DNA of 64,000 nt from DASSQJ01 sp963773655 (GTDB taxonomy: Bacteria; Actinomycetota; Actinomycetes; Actinomycetales; Dermatophilaceae). The stretch's first letter is position 1; each line of letters opens with the position of its first letter. The DNA lies in assembly GCA_963773655.1 (NCBI GenBank), contig CAVZBX010000003.1, positions 310,001-374,000 on the forward strand. The letters are read 5' to 3'. The notes under the pieces are model-generated. The model did not search any database. It had not been told where the DNA came from and was given only the letters and a program-made list of their open reading frames with translations. Of the stretch, positions 52,067 through 60,609 are shown piece after piece. Made by a program: the position numbers and the translations under genes.

Positions 52067-52759
52067 ATGACCACCACCGAGGCGCCGGCCCGGCGCCACC
52101 TCACCGCGACCCGCCCGCTCATGGGCTGGCGCACCGTCGACATCCTCACCATCGCCTTCCTCGGCGCGGCCCTCGGGATCGTGTTCTGGGGCTGGGGCGT
52201 CGTCTACAACGGTCCCCTCACGGCCCTGAAGATCGGGTACGCCCCGCTCATGGGCCTGTTCGTCGGGCCCTGGTTCCTCGCCGGCGTCGTCGGCGGCCTC
52301 GTCGTGCGCCGGCCGGGGGCCGCGCTCTTCGCCGAGGTCGTCGCGGCCCTGGTGTCGATGATCCCGGGCACCGAGTGGGGCGCCGCGGTGCTCGTCTCCG
52401 GCATCCTCCAGGGGCTGGGCGCCGAGCTGGCCTTCGCGCTCTTCGGGTACCGGCTCTTCGGCGTCGGCGCCGCCGTGCTCGCCGGCCTGCTGTCCGCGCC
52501 GCTGGAGTGGCTCTTCGAGACGATGAGCTTCCCGGCCTCGTGGGCGCAGGTGCCCGTGCTGTCGGTGCTCGCCGGCGGCGGCGGGTGGTACGCCGAGTGG
52601 GTGTGGCGCGACAAGCTCGTCTACCTGCTGACGATGGGCGTCTCGGGGGTCGTGCTCGCCGGGCTCCTCGGCTGGCTGCTCGTGCGGGCACTGGCGGCGG
52701 CAGGGGCGCTCTCGGCGTTCCCCGTGGGCCAGGAGCGGCAGGAGTCACGCGCTGTCTGA
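52067..52759 (+). CDS. ykoE: ECF transporter S component, YkoE-like (thiamine/HMP)
   Basis: A 230-residue substrate-binding membrane component with six TM helices (VDILTIAFLGAALGIVFWGWG, GYAPLMGLFVGPWFLAGVVGG, EWGAAVLVSGILQGLGAEL). The GPWFLAGVVGG and SMIPGTEWGA features fit the YkoE family, which takes up thiamine or hydroxymethylpyrimidine. The TPP riboswitch upstream supports the thiamine role. GGGAGAG precedes the ATG. The fused ATPase/T-component gene follows after 4 bases, so the pair forms a complete importer. Confidence 0.88.
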   Translation: MTTTEAPARRHLTATRPLMGWRTVDILTIAFLGAALGIVFWGWGVVYNGPLTALKIGYAPLMGLFVGPWFLAGVVGGLVVRRPGAALFAEVVAALVSMIPGTEWGAAVLVSGILQGLGAELAFALFGYRLFGVGAAVLAGLLSAPLEWLFETMSFPASWAQVPVLSVLAGGGGWYAEWVWRDKLVYLLTMGVSGVVLAGLLGWLLVRALAAAGALSAFPVGQERQESRAV

Positions 52760-52763
52760 GCCG

Positions 52764-55154
52764 GTGCTCGACCCGCGGTCCGCCGTCGCCACCGGCCGCG
52801 GACGGGTCGAGGTCGTGGCACTCAGGTGGCGGCCGTACGGTCGCCGCGAGCCGGTGCTGCGCGACGTCACCCTCGCGCTGGAGCCCGGCGAGCGGGTGCT
52901 GCTGGTCGGCGCCTCCGGCTCGGGCAAGTCGACGCTGCTGCGCGCGGTGGCGGGGCTGCTCGAGACCGTCGACGCCGGCGAGCTGACCGGGTCGGTGTCG
53001 GTCGACGGGGCGGCGCCCGGCACGCGCCCGGGGGCCGTGGGGCTGGTGCTCCAGGAGCCGGGGGCGGGCGTGGTCGCCGCCACCGTGGGGCGCGACGTCG
53101 CCTTCGGCCCGGAGAACGTCGCGATGCCCCCGGGGCGGATGCCGGAGGTGGTCGCAGCCGCGCTGGCGTCGGTCGGCCTGGGCGACCTCCCGCTCGACAC
53201 CCCGACCTCGGCCCTCTCGGGTGGTCAGACGCAGCGGCTCGCCCTGGCCGGGGCGCTCGCGCTGGACCCCTCCGTGCTGCTCCTCGACGAGCCGACGGCG
53301 ATGCTCGACCCGGCGTCGGCCGCCGAGGTGCGGGGCGCGGTGGCCTCGCTCGTCGCGCGGGACCACCGCACGCTCGTCGTCGTCGAGCACGTGCTGGGTC
53401 CCTGGGTCGACCTCGTCGACCGCCTCGTCGTGCTGTCCGACGAGGGGCGGGTCGTCGCGGACGGCCCGGTGCACGAGGTGCTGGCTCGCGAGCGGGAGCG
53501 GCTGCTCGAGCTCGGCATCTGGGTTCCCGGGGTGCCGCCCCCGCAGCCGGTTGCGGTCGACCCCGGGCTCGTGGCCCCGATCCGGGGTGCCGTCGGAACG
53601 AGCCGTGGGGACGGTGTACCGGGGCTCGGCGCTGCCGAGGTGGGGGGCAGCCGTGCCGAGTACCCCGCGGAGGGTGGTTCCGGTCGGTGGGACGCGGAAC
53701 CGACCAGCGCCGGCGCGTCGTCCGCGGAACCTCGCGTCGCAGAGCCGCTGGTCGCGGAACCGCTCGTGGTCGACCGCACCAGCCGCCTGCTCGACGGCAC
53801 CACCCGTACCCTCCGGGCCGCGGCACTGCCCGACGGGATCACGGCGGCGCCCGGAAGCCTCACCGCGCTCGTCGGCCCGAGCGGCTCCGGGAAGTCGACC
53901 GTGCTCCACACCCTCGCCGGCTTCGTCGAGCCGGAGCAGCCGCACGGCGTCCGGCTCGCCCCCGACGGGGCCGACCCCGCCTCCCTCGACGCCCCCGCCC
54001 TGGCCCGGCGGCTCGCCTGGGTGCCCCAGTGGTCGAGCTCGACCATCGTCGCCGGGACCGTCCTCGACGAGGTCCTCGTCACCTCCCGGGCGCTGGGGCG
54101 TCCCGGCGACCCCGACCGGGCCCGGGCCCTGCTCGCCGCCCTCGGTCTCGGCCACCTGGAGCGTGCCGACCCCCGGGCACTCTCCGGTGGGGAGCAGCGC
54201 CGGCTGGCCGTGGCCGCAGCCCTCCACCACGGCCCTCCGGTGCTGCTCGCCGACGAGCCGACGGTGGGCCAGGACCGGCACACCTGGGCCGCGCTCGTCG
54301 GGCTGGTCGCGGGCTACCGCAGCGCCGGCGGCGCGGTCCTCGCGGCCACCCACGACCGCCACGTCGTCGACCGGGCGACCACCGTCCACCACCTCCAGGC
54401 CCCGCCCCGCCCGGAACCGGCCGGACCGCGACGCGTGCCCCTCCTCGCCCGCACCGGGCCGCTCGCCCTGCTCGTCGCCACCCTCCTCGCGGTCCCGGCG
54501 GGCGTGCTCTCGCCGCACTGGTCCACCAGCCTGGCCGTCCTCGCGACCCAGCTCGTGCTCGCGGTCGTCGGCCTCAGCGCCCCCGGAGCCGGGCCGGCGC
54601 CCACCGGCCGCGCCCGGCGAGTGGCCGTGCGGATGCTGCCCGGGCTGGTCGCGGCCGTCTCCGTCGGGTGGTCGACGTGGTGGCTCGCCGGCCACGACCT
54701 CGACGCCGCCGCCACCGTCGCGCTGCGCGTGCTCGTCATCGTCCTGCCCTCGGCGGTCGTGGTCCCGTGGATCGACCCCGACGCCCTCGGCGACCACCTC
54801 GCCCAACGCCTGCGCCTGCCCGACCGTCCGGTCGTCGCCACCGCCGCCGCGCTCCAGCGCGTCCACACCTTCGGGGACACCTGGGCCGAGATCGGCCGCG
54901 TCCGTCGCGTCCGAGGCCTCGGCGTCTCCTGGCGGCGGCCGTCCACGGTGCTGGCCCACCTGTCCGCGCTGACCATGGGGCTGCTGGTCCGCACCCTGCG
55001 GGCCGCCGCCGAGCTGGCCGTCGCGATGGACTCCCGGGGCTTCGCCACCGCCCGCGCCCGCACCTGGGGGGCGCCCGCACCGTGGCGGTGGGGCGACACC
55101 GTCCTCGTCCTGCTCGCCACCCTCCCGCTCGCCGTCGCGGTCACGGTGCGCTGA
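52764..55154 (+). CDS. ECF transporter fusion: two ATPase domains plus T component
   Basis: A 796-residue fusion. ATPase 1 (~20-240) has GASGSGKST, SALSGGQTQRLALA and LLLDEPTAMLD. A ~90-residue Ser/Glu/Pro/Ala linker follows. ATPase 2 (~335-550) has GPSGSGKST, ALSGGEQRRLAVAAAL and LLADEPTVGQD. The last ~240 residues are a membrane part (LALLVATLLAVPAGVL, VLVIVLPSAVVVPWI) with EcfT/CbiQ-like AELAVAMDSRGFATARART. It thus joins EcfA, EcfA' and EcfT, normally two or three proteins (YkoD and YkoC in Bacillus). With the YkoE S component it should form a complete importer. GTG 52764 follows the ykoE stop by four bases. Confidence 0.9.
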   Translation: MLDPRSAVATGRGRVEVVALRWRPYGRREPVLRDVTLALEPGERVLLVGASGSGKSTLLRAVAGLLETVDAGELTGSVSVDGAAPGTRPGAVGLVLQEPGAGVVAATVGRDVAFGPENVAMPPGRMPEVVAAALASVGLGDLPLDTPTSALSGGQTQRLALAGALALDPSVLLLDEPTAMLDPASAAEVRGAVASLVARDHRTLVVVEHVLGPWVDLVDRLVVLSDEGRVVADGPVHEVLARERERLLELGIWVPGVPPPQPVAVDPGLVAPIRGAVGTSRGDGVPGLGAAEVGGSRAEYPAEGGSGRWDAEPTSAGASSAEPRVAEPLVAEPLVVDRTSRLLDGTTRTLRAAALPDGITAAPGSLTALVGPSGSGKSTVLHTLAGFVEPEQPHGVRLAPDGADPASLDAPALARRLAWVPQWSSSTIVAGTVLDEVLVTSRALGRPGDPDRARALLAALGLGHLERADPRALSGGEQRRLAVAAALHHGPPVLLADEPTVGQDRHTWAALVGLVAGYRSAGGAVLAATHDRHVVDRATTVHHLQAPPRPEPAGPRRVPLLARTGPLALLVATLLAVPAGVLSPHWSTSLAVLATQLVLAVVGLSAPGAGPAPTGRARRVAVRMLPGLVAAVSVGWSTWWLAGHDLDAAATVALRVLVIVLPSAVVVPWIDPDALGDHLAQRLRLPDRPVVATAAALQRVHTFGDTWAEIGRVRRVRGLGVSWRRPSTVLAHLSALTMGLLVRTLRAAAELAVAMDSRGFATARARTWGAPAPWRWGDTVLVLLATLPLAVAVTVR

Positions 55155-55470
55155 GGTTCTGCCGGATACCGGCTGACGCCGGGTCGCGATCGCAGCCCGG
55201 GCCCGCGTACCTGCGTCCTTCCGCCCCGATAGGGCTATGTCGCCCGGAACATCCCCGTCACCACGGTGACGTCGCGGATGTTCGGCCAGGTCCCGGCAAT
55301 TGCGGCGTCCTCCTCGGAGTTCCGCGTCGTCACTGTGACGTCGCGGTTACTCCGCGGTCGACGTGTGTCCCCGCGCCGCCTGTCGGGCGCCAGTGGCGAC
55401 CGGAGACTGCCAGGTGCCGAAGCGCTGTTGGGCGCCCAGTGCGTGGCCTCCTGCGCCGCCCGGTAGCGGG
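55155..55470. other. intergenic region with two short repeats, no gene
   Basis: No frame here has family features or a ribosome site. It contains the two related dyads described separately. It marks the left edge of the disordered segment. Confidence 0.5.
55257..55347. repeat. two copies of a GTCAC(n)GTGACGTCGCGG dyad repeat
   Basis: Copy 1 GTCACCACGGTGACGTCGCGG spans 55257-55277. Copy 2 GTCACTGTGACGTCGCGG spans 55330-55347. Each contains an inverted repeat (GTCACC-AC-GGTGAC; GTCAC-T-GTGAC) and shares the tail GTGACGTCGCGG. They lie 52 bases apart after the thiamine importer operon. Their role is unknown; a protein-binding site or end of a lost mobile element are possible. Confidence 0.45.
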
Positions 55471-55815
55471 CTAGGACTCTCTGGGTCGGGGCCGGCGTGA
55501 ACGGCGTCGTCTCGGATGCAGTGCCGCGCACGGAGCGGTCATCGGGCGCGGACGGGCTCCTCCGGTCGGAGGGCGGCCGCCCCCGAGCCCCCGCGGCGTC
55601 AGCACGGCAAGGACGACGGCGACCACGAACAACGACGGGATGTCGCCCACGAGATTGGTGCGCTCCGAGTCATCGACGAGGGCCTGGACCACCATGATCC
55701 CGCCGTGGACGACGCTGGACCAGACCGTGAACCAGATCAGGCTCGTGTGCTGCCTCGGGTTGCGGGCCGCGCGGACGAGGAAGACGCCGAGCGAGACGTA
55801 TACGCCCATCGTCAT
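55471..55815 (-). pseudogene. DUF6632-like membrane protein, N-terminus missing
   Basis: The frame gives GVYVSLGVFLVRAARNPRQ, LIWFTVWSSVVHGGIMVVQA, LVGDIPSLFVVAVVLAVLTP, then a low-complexity Arg/Pro tail. These three helices match the later part of the DUF6632 family as I remember it. The usual protein begins with a first helix and ~40 more residues; here the preceding frame reads SEYEQM and then unrelated sequence next to an IS3 remnant. So the gene appears truncated at its 5' end. The ATG at 55815 is only the first in-frame Met. Confidence 0.5.
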
Positions 55816-55859
55816 CTGCTCGTACTCCGACCTCGCGTCGCCGCGCCGCCCGGCCCGAC

Positions 55860-56032
55860 CGCGCCTCTCGAGGGCGAGCGTCGTCGACGTGGCACCTTCC
55901 TCCGCGGTGTCGACGACGAGGGCGTCACCGACGGTGCGCTTCGCGACCCGGCGGCGCGGCTGCCGCCCTGGTGCTCAAGCACCTGGCGCACACGCGGCGC
56001 TCCTTGACCTTCGGGTCGACCCTCTTCGGCAT
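55860..56032 (-). mobile_element. IS3-family orfA N-terminal remnant
   Basis: Reading the minus strand from ATG 56032, the frame gives MPKRVDPKVKERRV, and after a one-base shift RQVLEHQGG. This matches the start of OrfA in IS3-family elements. The similarity ends after about 22 codons; no DDE transposase (OrfB), helix-turn-helix core or terminal repeats are visible. It is a scrap of an insertion sequence beside the truncated DUF6632-like gene. The left limit is arbitrary. Confidence 0.45.
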
Positions 56033-56169
56033 GACCTGCATCCTTCCAACTCACCAGGATGCGGCCCCACACCTGGGGCGGTTCACTCAGCAGGAAGGCC
56101 GCCAGCAGGCTGTCGACGGTGTCGCCTCCGCACGATGCTGACAGAGGCTGGAGCAACGCCTCCGCGTCC

Positions 56170-57564
56170 TCATCGGCTGGTGGGTTCGCCCGCAGCGGGG
56201 AGGATGTTCTGGTTGCGGTTGAACACGTTGGTGGGGTCGCAGGTGCCTTTCAGCCGGGCGAGTCGGTCGGCGTTGGGTCCGTAGCAGGCACGGGCTGATG
56301 CGGGTCCTTCGTCCATGAGGAAGTTGGCGTAGCGGCCCGGCATCGCGTACGGCAGCAGGGCGTCGCGGAAGCCGGTGGACCAGGTTGCGAGCGCGGGTCG
56401 GTCGTCGGGCGTCGGCGACTGTGCCGCGAACATCTGCGCGAACGCCGCGTCCCGATGCGGCCAGGCCGTCCGGGCGCGGTCTTCTCGCGCGGCCGCGCCG
56501 TCGAGAGGGTAGAGGTGGCTCAGGCAGAACGGCGTGGGTTGGGTGCCCCCGAACCGTTCGAACTCGGAGGCCGCGGCGTCAGGGAGATCCTGGAACAGCA
56601 GGCCGGTGAGGTGTCCGTACGCCGCGACCGCGGCCCCTTCGTCGAACGCCGACTGCAGGGCCGGGTACGGCATCCGGGTCACGAGGTCGGCACTGGGCCG
56701 CTCGGCCCGGAAGGGGGCCAGTGCGCTTTCGGCTCGGTTCTCGGGCGCGGTGTTGCACCACACCAGCGCGCAGGCCGGCCGACCGCGAAGTTCGGTCGGC
56801 AGCTGCTCGCTCGGTGGGGCCGTGAAGATGTTGAGGAACGCGTAGATGTCATCGGGCTGCGTCGGCATCCAGTCGCGATAGAGCCGGACCAGCCGGTTGG
56901 CGGCGGCCAGTGGGAAGACCATGGGCCCGCCGGTGACGATCGAGACCGGATGCAGCCGCATCCGCAGTTCCGTGACGACGCCCAGGTTCCCACCGCCGCC
57001 CCGCAGCCCCCAGAGGAGGTCCTCTTCGATCCCCTCCTCGGCTCGTGTCGTCGTCCCGTCGGCGAGGACGACGTCGGCGCCGACGATGTTGTCCACGGCG
57101 AGCCCGCAGCGACGGGTCAGGTAGCTGATCCCTCCGCTCAGGGCGAACCCGGCAATGCCCACGGTCGAGACCGTGGCGGTGGTCGTGGCCAGCCCCGCCG
57201 CATGGGTGGCGCGGTCGACGTCACCCGCGAGGGCGCCGCCTCCGATGGCTGCCACTCGACGGTCGGCATCGACTCGGACGTGGTTGATGTCGCGCAGGTC
57301 GACGACGAGGCCGTGTGGCACGGAGCTGTGCCCTGCCGCGCTGTGCCCGCCTCCTCGCACCGCGAGCGGGAGCCCCTCCTCTGCAGCGAACCGGACCGCG
57401 GTGGAGACGTCCTCCGCATCGGCGCAGAGGGCCACCGCCAACGGTCCGGCCTCGGGGTTGCCGGGGTTGCCCGCCACATCGTCGTAACGCGCGTGGTTGG
57501 TGCCGATGACGACTCCGTGCAGCCGGTCGCCCAATGTGGTCGCGATGTCGAGGGATGTACTCAT
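56170..57564 (-). CDS. FAD-binding oxidoreductase (berberine-bridge/PCMH type)
   Basis: A 464-residue oxidase-like flavoprotein. The PCMH FAD domain covers ~30-210, with AVRGGGHSAAGHS carrying the His used for covalent FAD attachment in this family. Then come VDLRDINHVRVDADRRVAAIGGG, LSGGISYLTRRCGLAVDNIVG and LLWGLRGGGGNLGVVTEL. The end (NRNQNI in FNRNQNILP) is the BBE signature, as in 6-hydroxynicotine and sugar oxidases. It probably oxidises a small organic molecule using O2. The start ATG 57564 is 39 bases inside the longest frame. It is preceded by the LuxR gene on the same strand, 79 bases away. Confidence 0.87.
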   Translation of the reverse strand: MSTSLDIATTLGDRLHGVVIGTNHARYDDVAGNPGNPEAGPLAVALCADAEDVSTAVRFAAEEGLPLAVRGGGHSAAGHSSVPHGLVVDLRDINHVRVDADRRVAAIGGGALAGDVDRATHAAGLATTTATVSTVGIAGFALSGGISYLTRRCGLAVDNIVGADVVLADGTTTRAEEGIEEDLLWGLRGGGGNLGVVTELRMRLHPVSIVTGGPMVFPLAAANRLVRLYRDWMPTQPDDIYAFLNIFTAPPSEQLPTELRGRPACALVWCNTAPENRAESALAPFRAERPSADLVTRMPYPALQSAFDEGAAVAAYGHLTGLLFQDLPDAAASEFERFGGTQPTPFCLSHLYPLDGAAAREDRARTAWPHRDAAFAQMFAAQSPTPDDRPALATWSTGFRDALLPYAMPGRYANFLMDEGPASARACYGPNADRLARLKGTCDPTNVFNRNQNILPAAGEPTSR

Positions 57565-57643
57565 GGTGGTCACCTGACCCTGGGTTGGGGGTTGTCGTCC
57601 CAACCGTGCCCTCGAACGGGTGGAGCCGCGTCGGTGAGAACCC

Positions 57644-59308
57644 TCAGCTGTGGGAGCGGGTCCGCTCCCGGTGCCGGATGACGTAGGCGGCGGCCTCGGT
57701 GCGGTTGCGGAGGCCCAGCTTGGCCAGCACGTTCCGGACGTGGTGTTCCACGGTCTTGCGGGACAGGAACAACCGGTCGGCGATCTCGCGGTTCGCCAGG
57801 CCCTCTCCGAGCAGTTCGAGCACCTCGAGCTCCCTGCGGGTCAGCGGTCCCGGGGTCCGGGGGCGACCGCGGGTTGCGGCGACGCCGAGGCCCCGGAGCC
57901 GGGCGGTCGCTGCGTCGGCGTCCCGATCGGCGCCGAGGGCCTCGAACGTGGCCACTGCCGCGCGTGCCTCGGCCACCGCGTCGTCGCCGTGCAGTAGCCC
58001 GGACAGCTGCAGCCGCGTGCGCGCGACCTCTAGGGGCAGTCCCAACGAGGTGAACAGGGCGAGCGCCTGCTCGAGCAGCGTCGCGTCCGAACGGAGCCTC
58101 CCGGTGGCCCGCAGCGAGCGCGCCTGCAGTCCCGCACAGCTGGTGGTCTCCGCCAGCGCGGTGAGACGGTGCACGGCCTGCTCCGCCTCCGCGGGGTCCG
58201 CGACCGCCGCCACCATCTCCCACAGCGCGGCCTCCTCGAGAGCGGCGGCCAGCCCGGCACGGTGTGAGGCCAGGGCCGCCTTCTTGCCCTCCCCGCCGAG
58301 CGCGCATGCCCTGCGCAGGGCGATGCGCCGCGCCCCGGCCGCGTCTCCGCGAGCCGACGCCAGACCGGCCAGGGCGACCGCGCTGGTCTCGAACTCCTCG
58401 AACCCCTCGAGCAGCCGTTCGGCCTCCTCGAGTCGGCCCTGTGCGAGCCGCAGCTCGGCCAGCCGGGCTGCCGCCTCGGCGCTGATCGCCGGTTCGGCGG
58501 CCCGTCCGACGTCGAGGGCAGCCCTCAGCTCGCGCTCCGCGCCCGCCCAGTCCCCGGCCGCCAGGAGGATCGCCCCGAGGTAGGTACGGCACGTGGTGTA
58601 GACATGGGGGCTGCCGACACGCCGTTCGAAGGCGTCGGCTGCCCGGATCCACTGCAGCGCGTGCGCGGTGTCCGCCGTCTGGGCGCAGGCCCCGATGAGC
58701 GTGCAGCTGGCGAAGACGACCGTGTGCGGCCGCGTCGACTCACCAGCCAACGACGCGGCCATCGCTTCGTCCATCAGTGCGGTGCCCTCCTGGCCACGGC
58801 CCTGGACCACGAGCGATGCCCCGTGCAAGCTGATGGCGCACAGCTCGAGGTCGGCGTCACCGAAACGAGCTCCAAGGTCGCGAGCCCGGGTCGCCAGCTG
58901 CTCGGCCACGGTGGCGTCGTCGCTGTCGTGTGCCCGAAGAAGTGCGACCCACCCCGTCAACGGCTCGATGCCGGCATCTTCGACGAGCCGGGACACCCGG
59001 GCGAGCCAGCCCCGGGCGGCCGCCGTGTTGCCCAGGCTGACCCGGTAGACGAGATACAACCCGACCCCCACGGTCGCCGCGGAGGCCGCGTCGCCACGAT
59101 GCCGGAAGGCGGCGAACGCCCGTTCCTGACAGCGCACCGCGTCGGCGGTCTCACCGAGCCACCACAGGACGTCGCCCAGGCCGGCGAGCACCTCAGCGCT
59201 CGGCTGGTCGGCGGCCAGCTCCTCGAAGGCGCGTCGCGCAGCAGCCCAGTCGAACTTCGCCACGGCGGAACGCGCGGCCTCCGCCAACAGCTCCTGCCGG
59301 GTCGGCAT
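57644..59308 (-). CDS. LuxR-type regulator with TPR-like sensor region
   Basis: A 554-residue regulator. The C-terminal ~65 residues are a LuxR/GerE HTH (LTRRELEVLELLGEGLANRE, IADRLFLSRKTVEHHVRNVL). The rest is a chain of helical hairpins rich in Ala/Leu/Glu (AARRAFEELAADQPSAEVLAG, ERELRAALDVGR) resembling the TPR region of MalT/LAL regulators. There is no AAA/NACHT ATPase at the N-terminus, so it is a short LuxR-TPR form. It probably activates the FAD oxidoreductase gene next to it; this is inferred from position. ATG 59308 is used; GTG 59317 is an alternative. Confidence 0.82.
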   Translation of the reverse strand: MPTRQELLAEAARSAVAKFDWAAARRAFEELAADQPSAEVLAGLGDVLWWLGETADAVRCQERAFAAFRHRGDAASAATVGVGLYLVYRVSLGNTAAARGWLARVSRLVEDAGIEPLTGWVALLRAHDSDDATVAEQLATRARDLGARFGDADLELCAISLHGASLVVQGRGQEGTALMDEAMAASLAGESTRPHTVVFASCTLIGACAQTADTAHALQWIRAADAFERRVGSPHVYTTCRTYLGAILLAAGDWAGAERELRAALDVGRAAEPAISAEAAARLAELRLAQGRLEEAERLLEGFEEFETSAVALAGLASARGDAAGARRIALRRACALGGEGKKAALASHRAGLAAALEEAALWEMVAAVADPAEAEQAVHRLTALAETTSCAGLQARSLRATGRLRSDATLLEQALALFTSLGLPLEVARTRLQLSGLLHGDDAVAEARAAVATFEALGADRDADAATARLRGLGVAATRGRPRTPGPLTRRELEVLELLGEGLANREIADRLFLSRKTVEHHVRNVLAKLGLRNRTEAAAYVIRHRERTRSHS

Positions 59309-59618
59309 GCTCAACACCGTACGACCACGAAGACCGTCTGCAACCCCTCCCCGCCAACCCCTGTGATGGCCGTTGGCGTCATGTGTCAGCAGTCAGCGGG
59401 GCTCTGCCCCGCATGACCACCGCCTCTGGCCACTTCTCGCGCCTCCCACCCCCGACGACAACGGCGCTGCCTCGCGCGGCAGGTGGTCCACGTCGCCGCC
59501 TGTAGGGCGTCCGTCGGCTACTGCTCGAGCTGTTGCCGGGTCCGGTCGGCCGGGGCTCGTTCATCGCTGGGGCCCTGGCTCCACCATCTGTCTCAGTCCG
59601 TACCGGCAGCCCTGGCCG
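59309..59618. other. 310-base stretch with no recognised feature
   Basis: I see no conserved frame, ribosome site or repeat. It contains the upstream region of the minus-strand LuxR gene. Confidence 0.4.
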
Positions 59619-60023
59619 TCAGGTTCGTTTGAGACGCGCCTCGTCCCGGGTGGGCATGAAGAGCTCCACCGGGTTCCCGGAGGGGTCTTCCACGATCACC
59701 TGCCTGCCGCCCACCCCCTCGATGATCGGGCCGCGGAACCGAACGCCGAGAGCGCCGAGCCTCGCCACGACGGCATCGAGGTCGTCCACCTCGATCATGA
59801 ACCGGTTCCATCCGCCCGGCGCGGGACGTGAACCGTCGGGCAGGCTGCGGCCGCCCCCGCCCTCGGGGCCCGGGGCGCTGAGGACGAGACGAAGGTCGCC
59901 CCGGCCGAGCATCGCGAACGTGGGGGCCGGGTGCATCTGCTCGACGAAGCCGAGGTGATCGCGGTAGAAGGAGATCGCATCGTCGACGTTGTCGACGATG
60001 TACCGCACGCTCACGGTCGCCAT
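59619..60023 (-). CDS. VOC-family (glyoxalase/bleomycin-resistance-like) protein
   Basis: A 134-residue vicinal-oxygen-chelate protein with two beta-alpha-beta-beta-beta modules: VSVRYIVDNVDDAISFYRDHLGF (first) and FMIEVDDLDAVVARLGALGV with IVEDPSGNPVELFMP (second). The metal-site pattern is partial (Glu in NPVELF). Proteins of this type act as dioxygenases, isomerases or antibiotic binders; no specific role can be assigned. GGAAAGGGAGG (ending 7 bases before) precedes ATG 60023. It stands alone. Confidence 0.85.
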   Translation of the reverse strand: MATVSVRYIVDNVDDAISFYRDHLGFVEQMHPAPTFAMLGRGDLRLVLSAPGPEGGGGRSLPDGSRPAPGGWNRFMIEVDDLDAVVARLGALGVRFRGPIIEGVGGRQVIVEDPSGNPVELFMPTRDEARLKRT

Positions 60024-60296
60024 CTCCGCCTCCCTTTCCGGCCACGGTACGCCGCCGACCCCGGCCCCCACACACCGCGACGACTCCCGCATCACCGACG
60101 GGAGATCGTTTCTCCACGCTCGTCACCCAGCGTTCGGGCCAGGGGTGGCGCGTGCTCCTCCCGCGGCCTTGCCAACGCGAAGGGCCGTCGGACCCGCCCC
60201 TGCGCCGGAACGTCCCGACGTGCGTGCTGGGGGCTTTCGGCGACGGCAGGAAGTGCGTCTCTGCGCCGCCTGTCGACCGCCCGGAGCGCGGCATGG

Positions 60297-60389
60297 GAAG
60301 ACGTTGAGCGTCTTCGGTCTGGCGCTGGGAACGTCCTCCTCTTGCGCTTGTCGGGCTTGGTGTCCCAAGGAGCAAGCAGGAGGACGTTC
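60297..60389 (+). promoter_or_regulatory. two hairpins, the second covering an AGGAGG ribosome site
   Basis: Hairpin 1: GAAGACG (60297-60303), loop TTGAG, CGTCTTC (60309-60315). Hairpin 2: GAACGTCCTCCT (60329-60340) pairs with AGGAGGACGTTC (60378-60389) across a 37-base loop. The right arm contains the Shine-Dalgarno AGGAGG immediately before ATG 60390. In RNA this would hide the ribosome site. No known riboswitch motif is recognised. Confidence 0.45.
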
Positions 60390-60554
60390 ATGTCTGACGG
60401 TAGTGGTGTCTCTGGGGGTCGGAACCGCAACGCACACGTCCCCCCAGGCCTGGCCAGCGCAACCCATCCACCGAGTATCGGCCCCGGCGCCCGAGGGACG
60501 ACGTCGGGTACCACCTTTCGCCGCGAGACGACTACCCGCGAGACGACTACATAG
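60390..60554 (+). CDS. small open frame behind a sequestered ribosome site (uncertain)
   Basis: A 54-codon frame starting MSDGSGVSGGRNRN and ending RETTTRETTT before TAG. The only strong support is AGGAGG 6 bases before the ATG, inside a hairpin. The protein has no recognised domain and is Gly/Thr/Arg-rich, so it may not be expressed. The last codons come from a tandem 15-base repeat. Listed for its unusual leader. Confidence 0.2.
   Translation: MSDGSGVSGGRNRNAHVPPGLASATHPPSIGPGARGTTSGTTFRRETTTRETTT
60521..60550. repeat. perfect 15-base tandem repeat, two copies
   Basis: CCGCGAGACGACTAC at 60521-60535 is repeated exactly at 60536-60550. It lies at the end of the small open frame and 60 bases before the next gene's stop. 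Function unknown; slippage product or binding site. Confidence 0.5.
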
Positions 60555-60609
60555 GTCGCGGGCCGAGCCGGCGTGCGATGCAGCCCAACGACCATCGGTC
60601 GGCCGTTGA

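Noticed and set aside
60123..60467. 114-codon minus-strand frame over the hairpin region
   Set aside because: Arg/Ala-rich with no domain and no ribosome site; it is best explained as a complementary-frame artefact.
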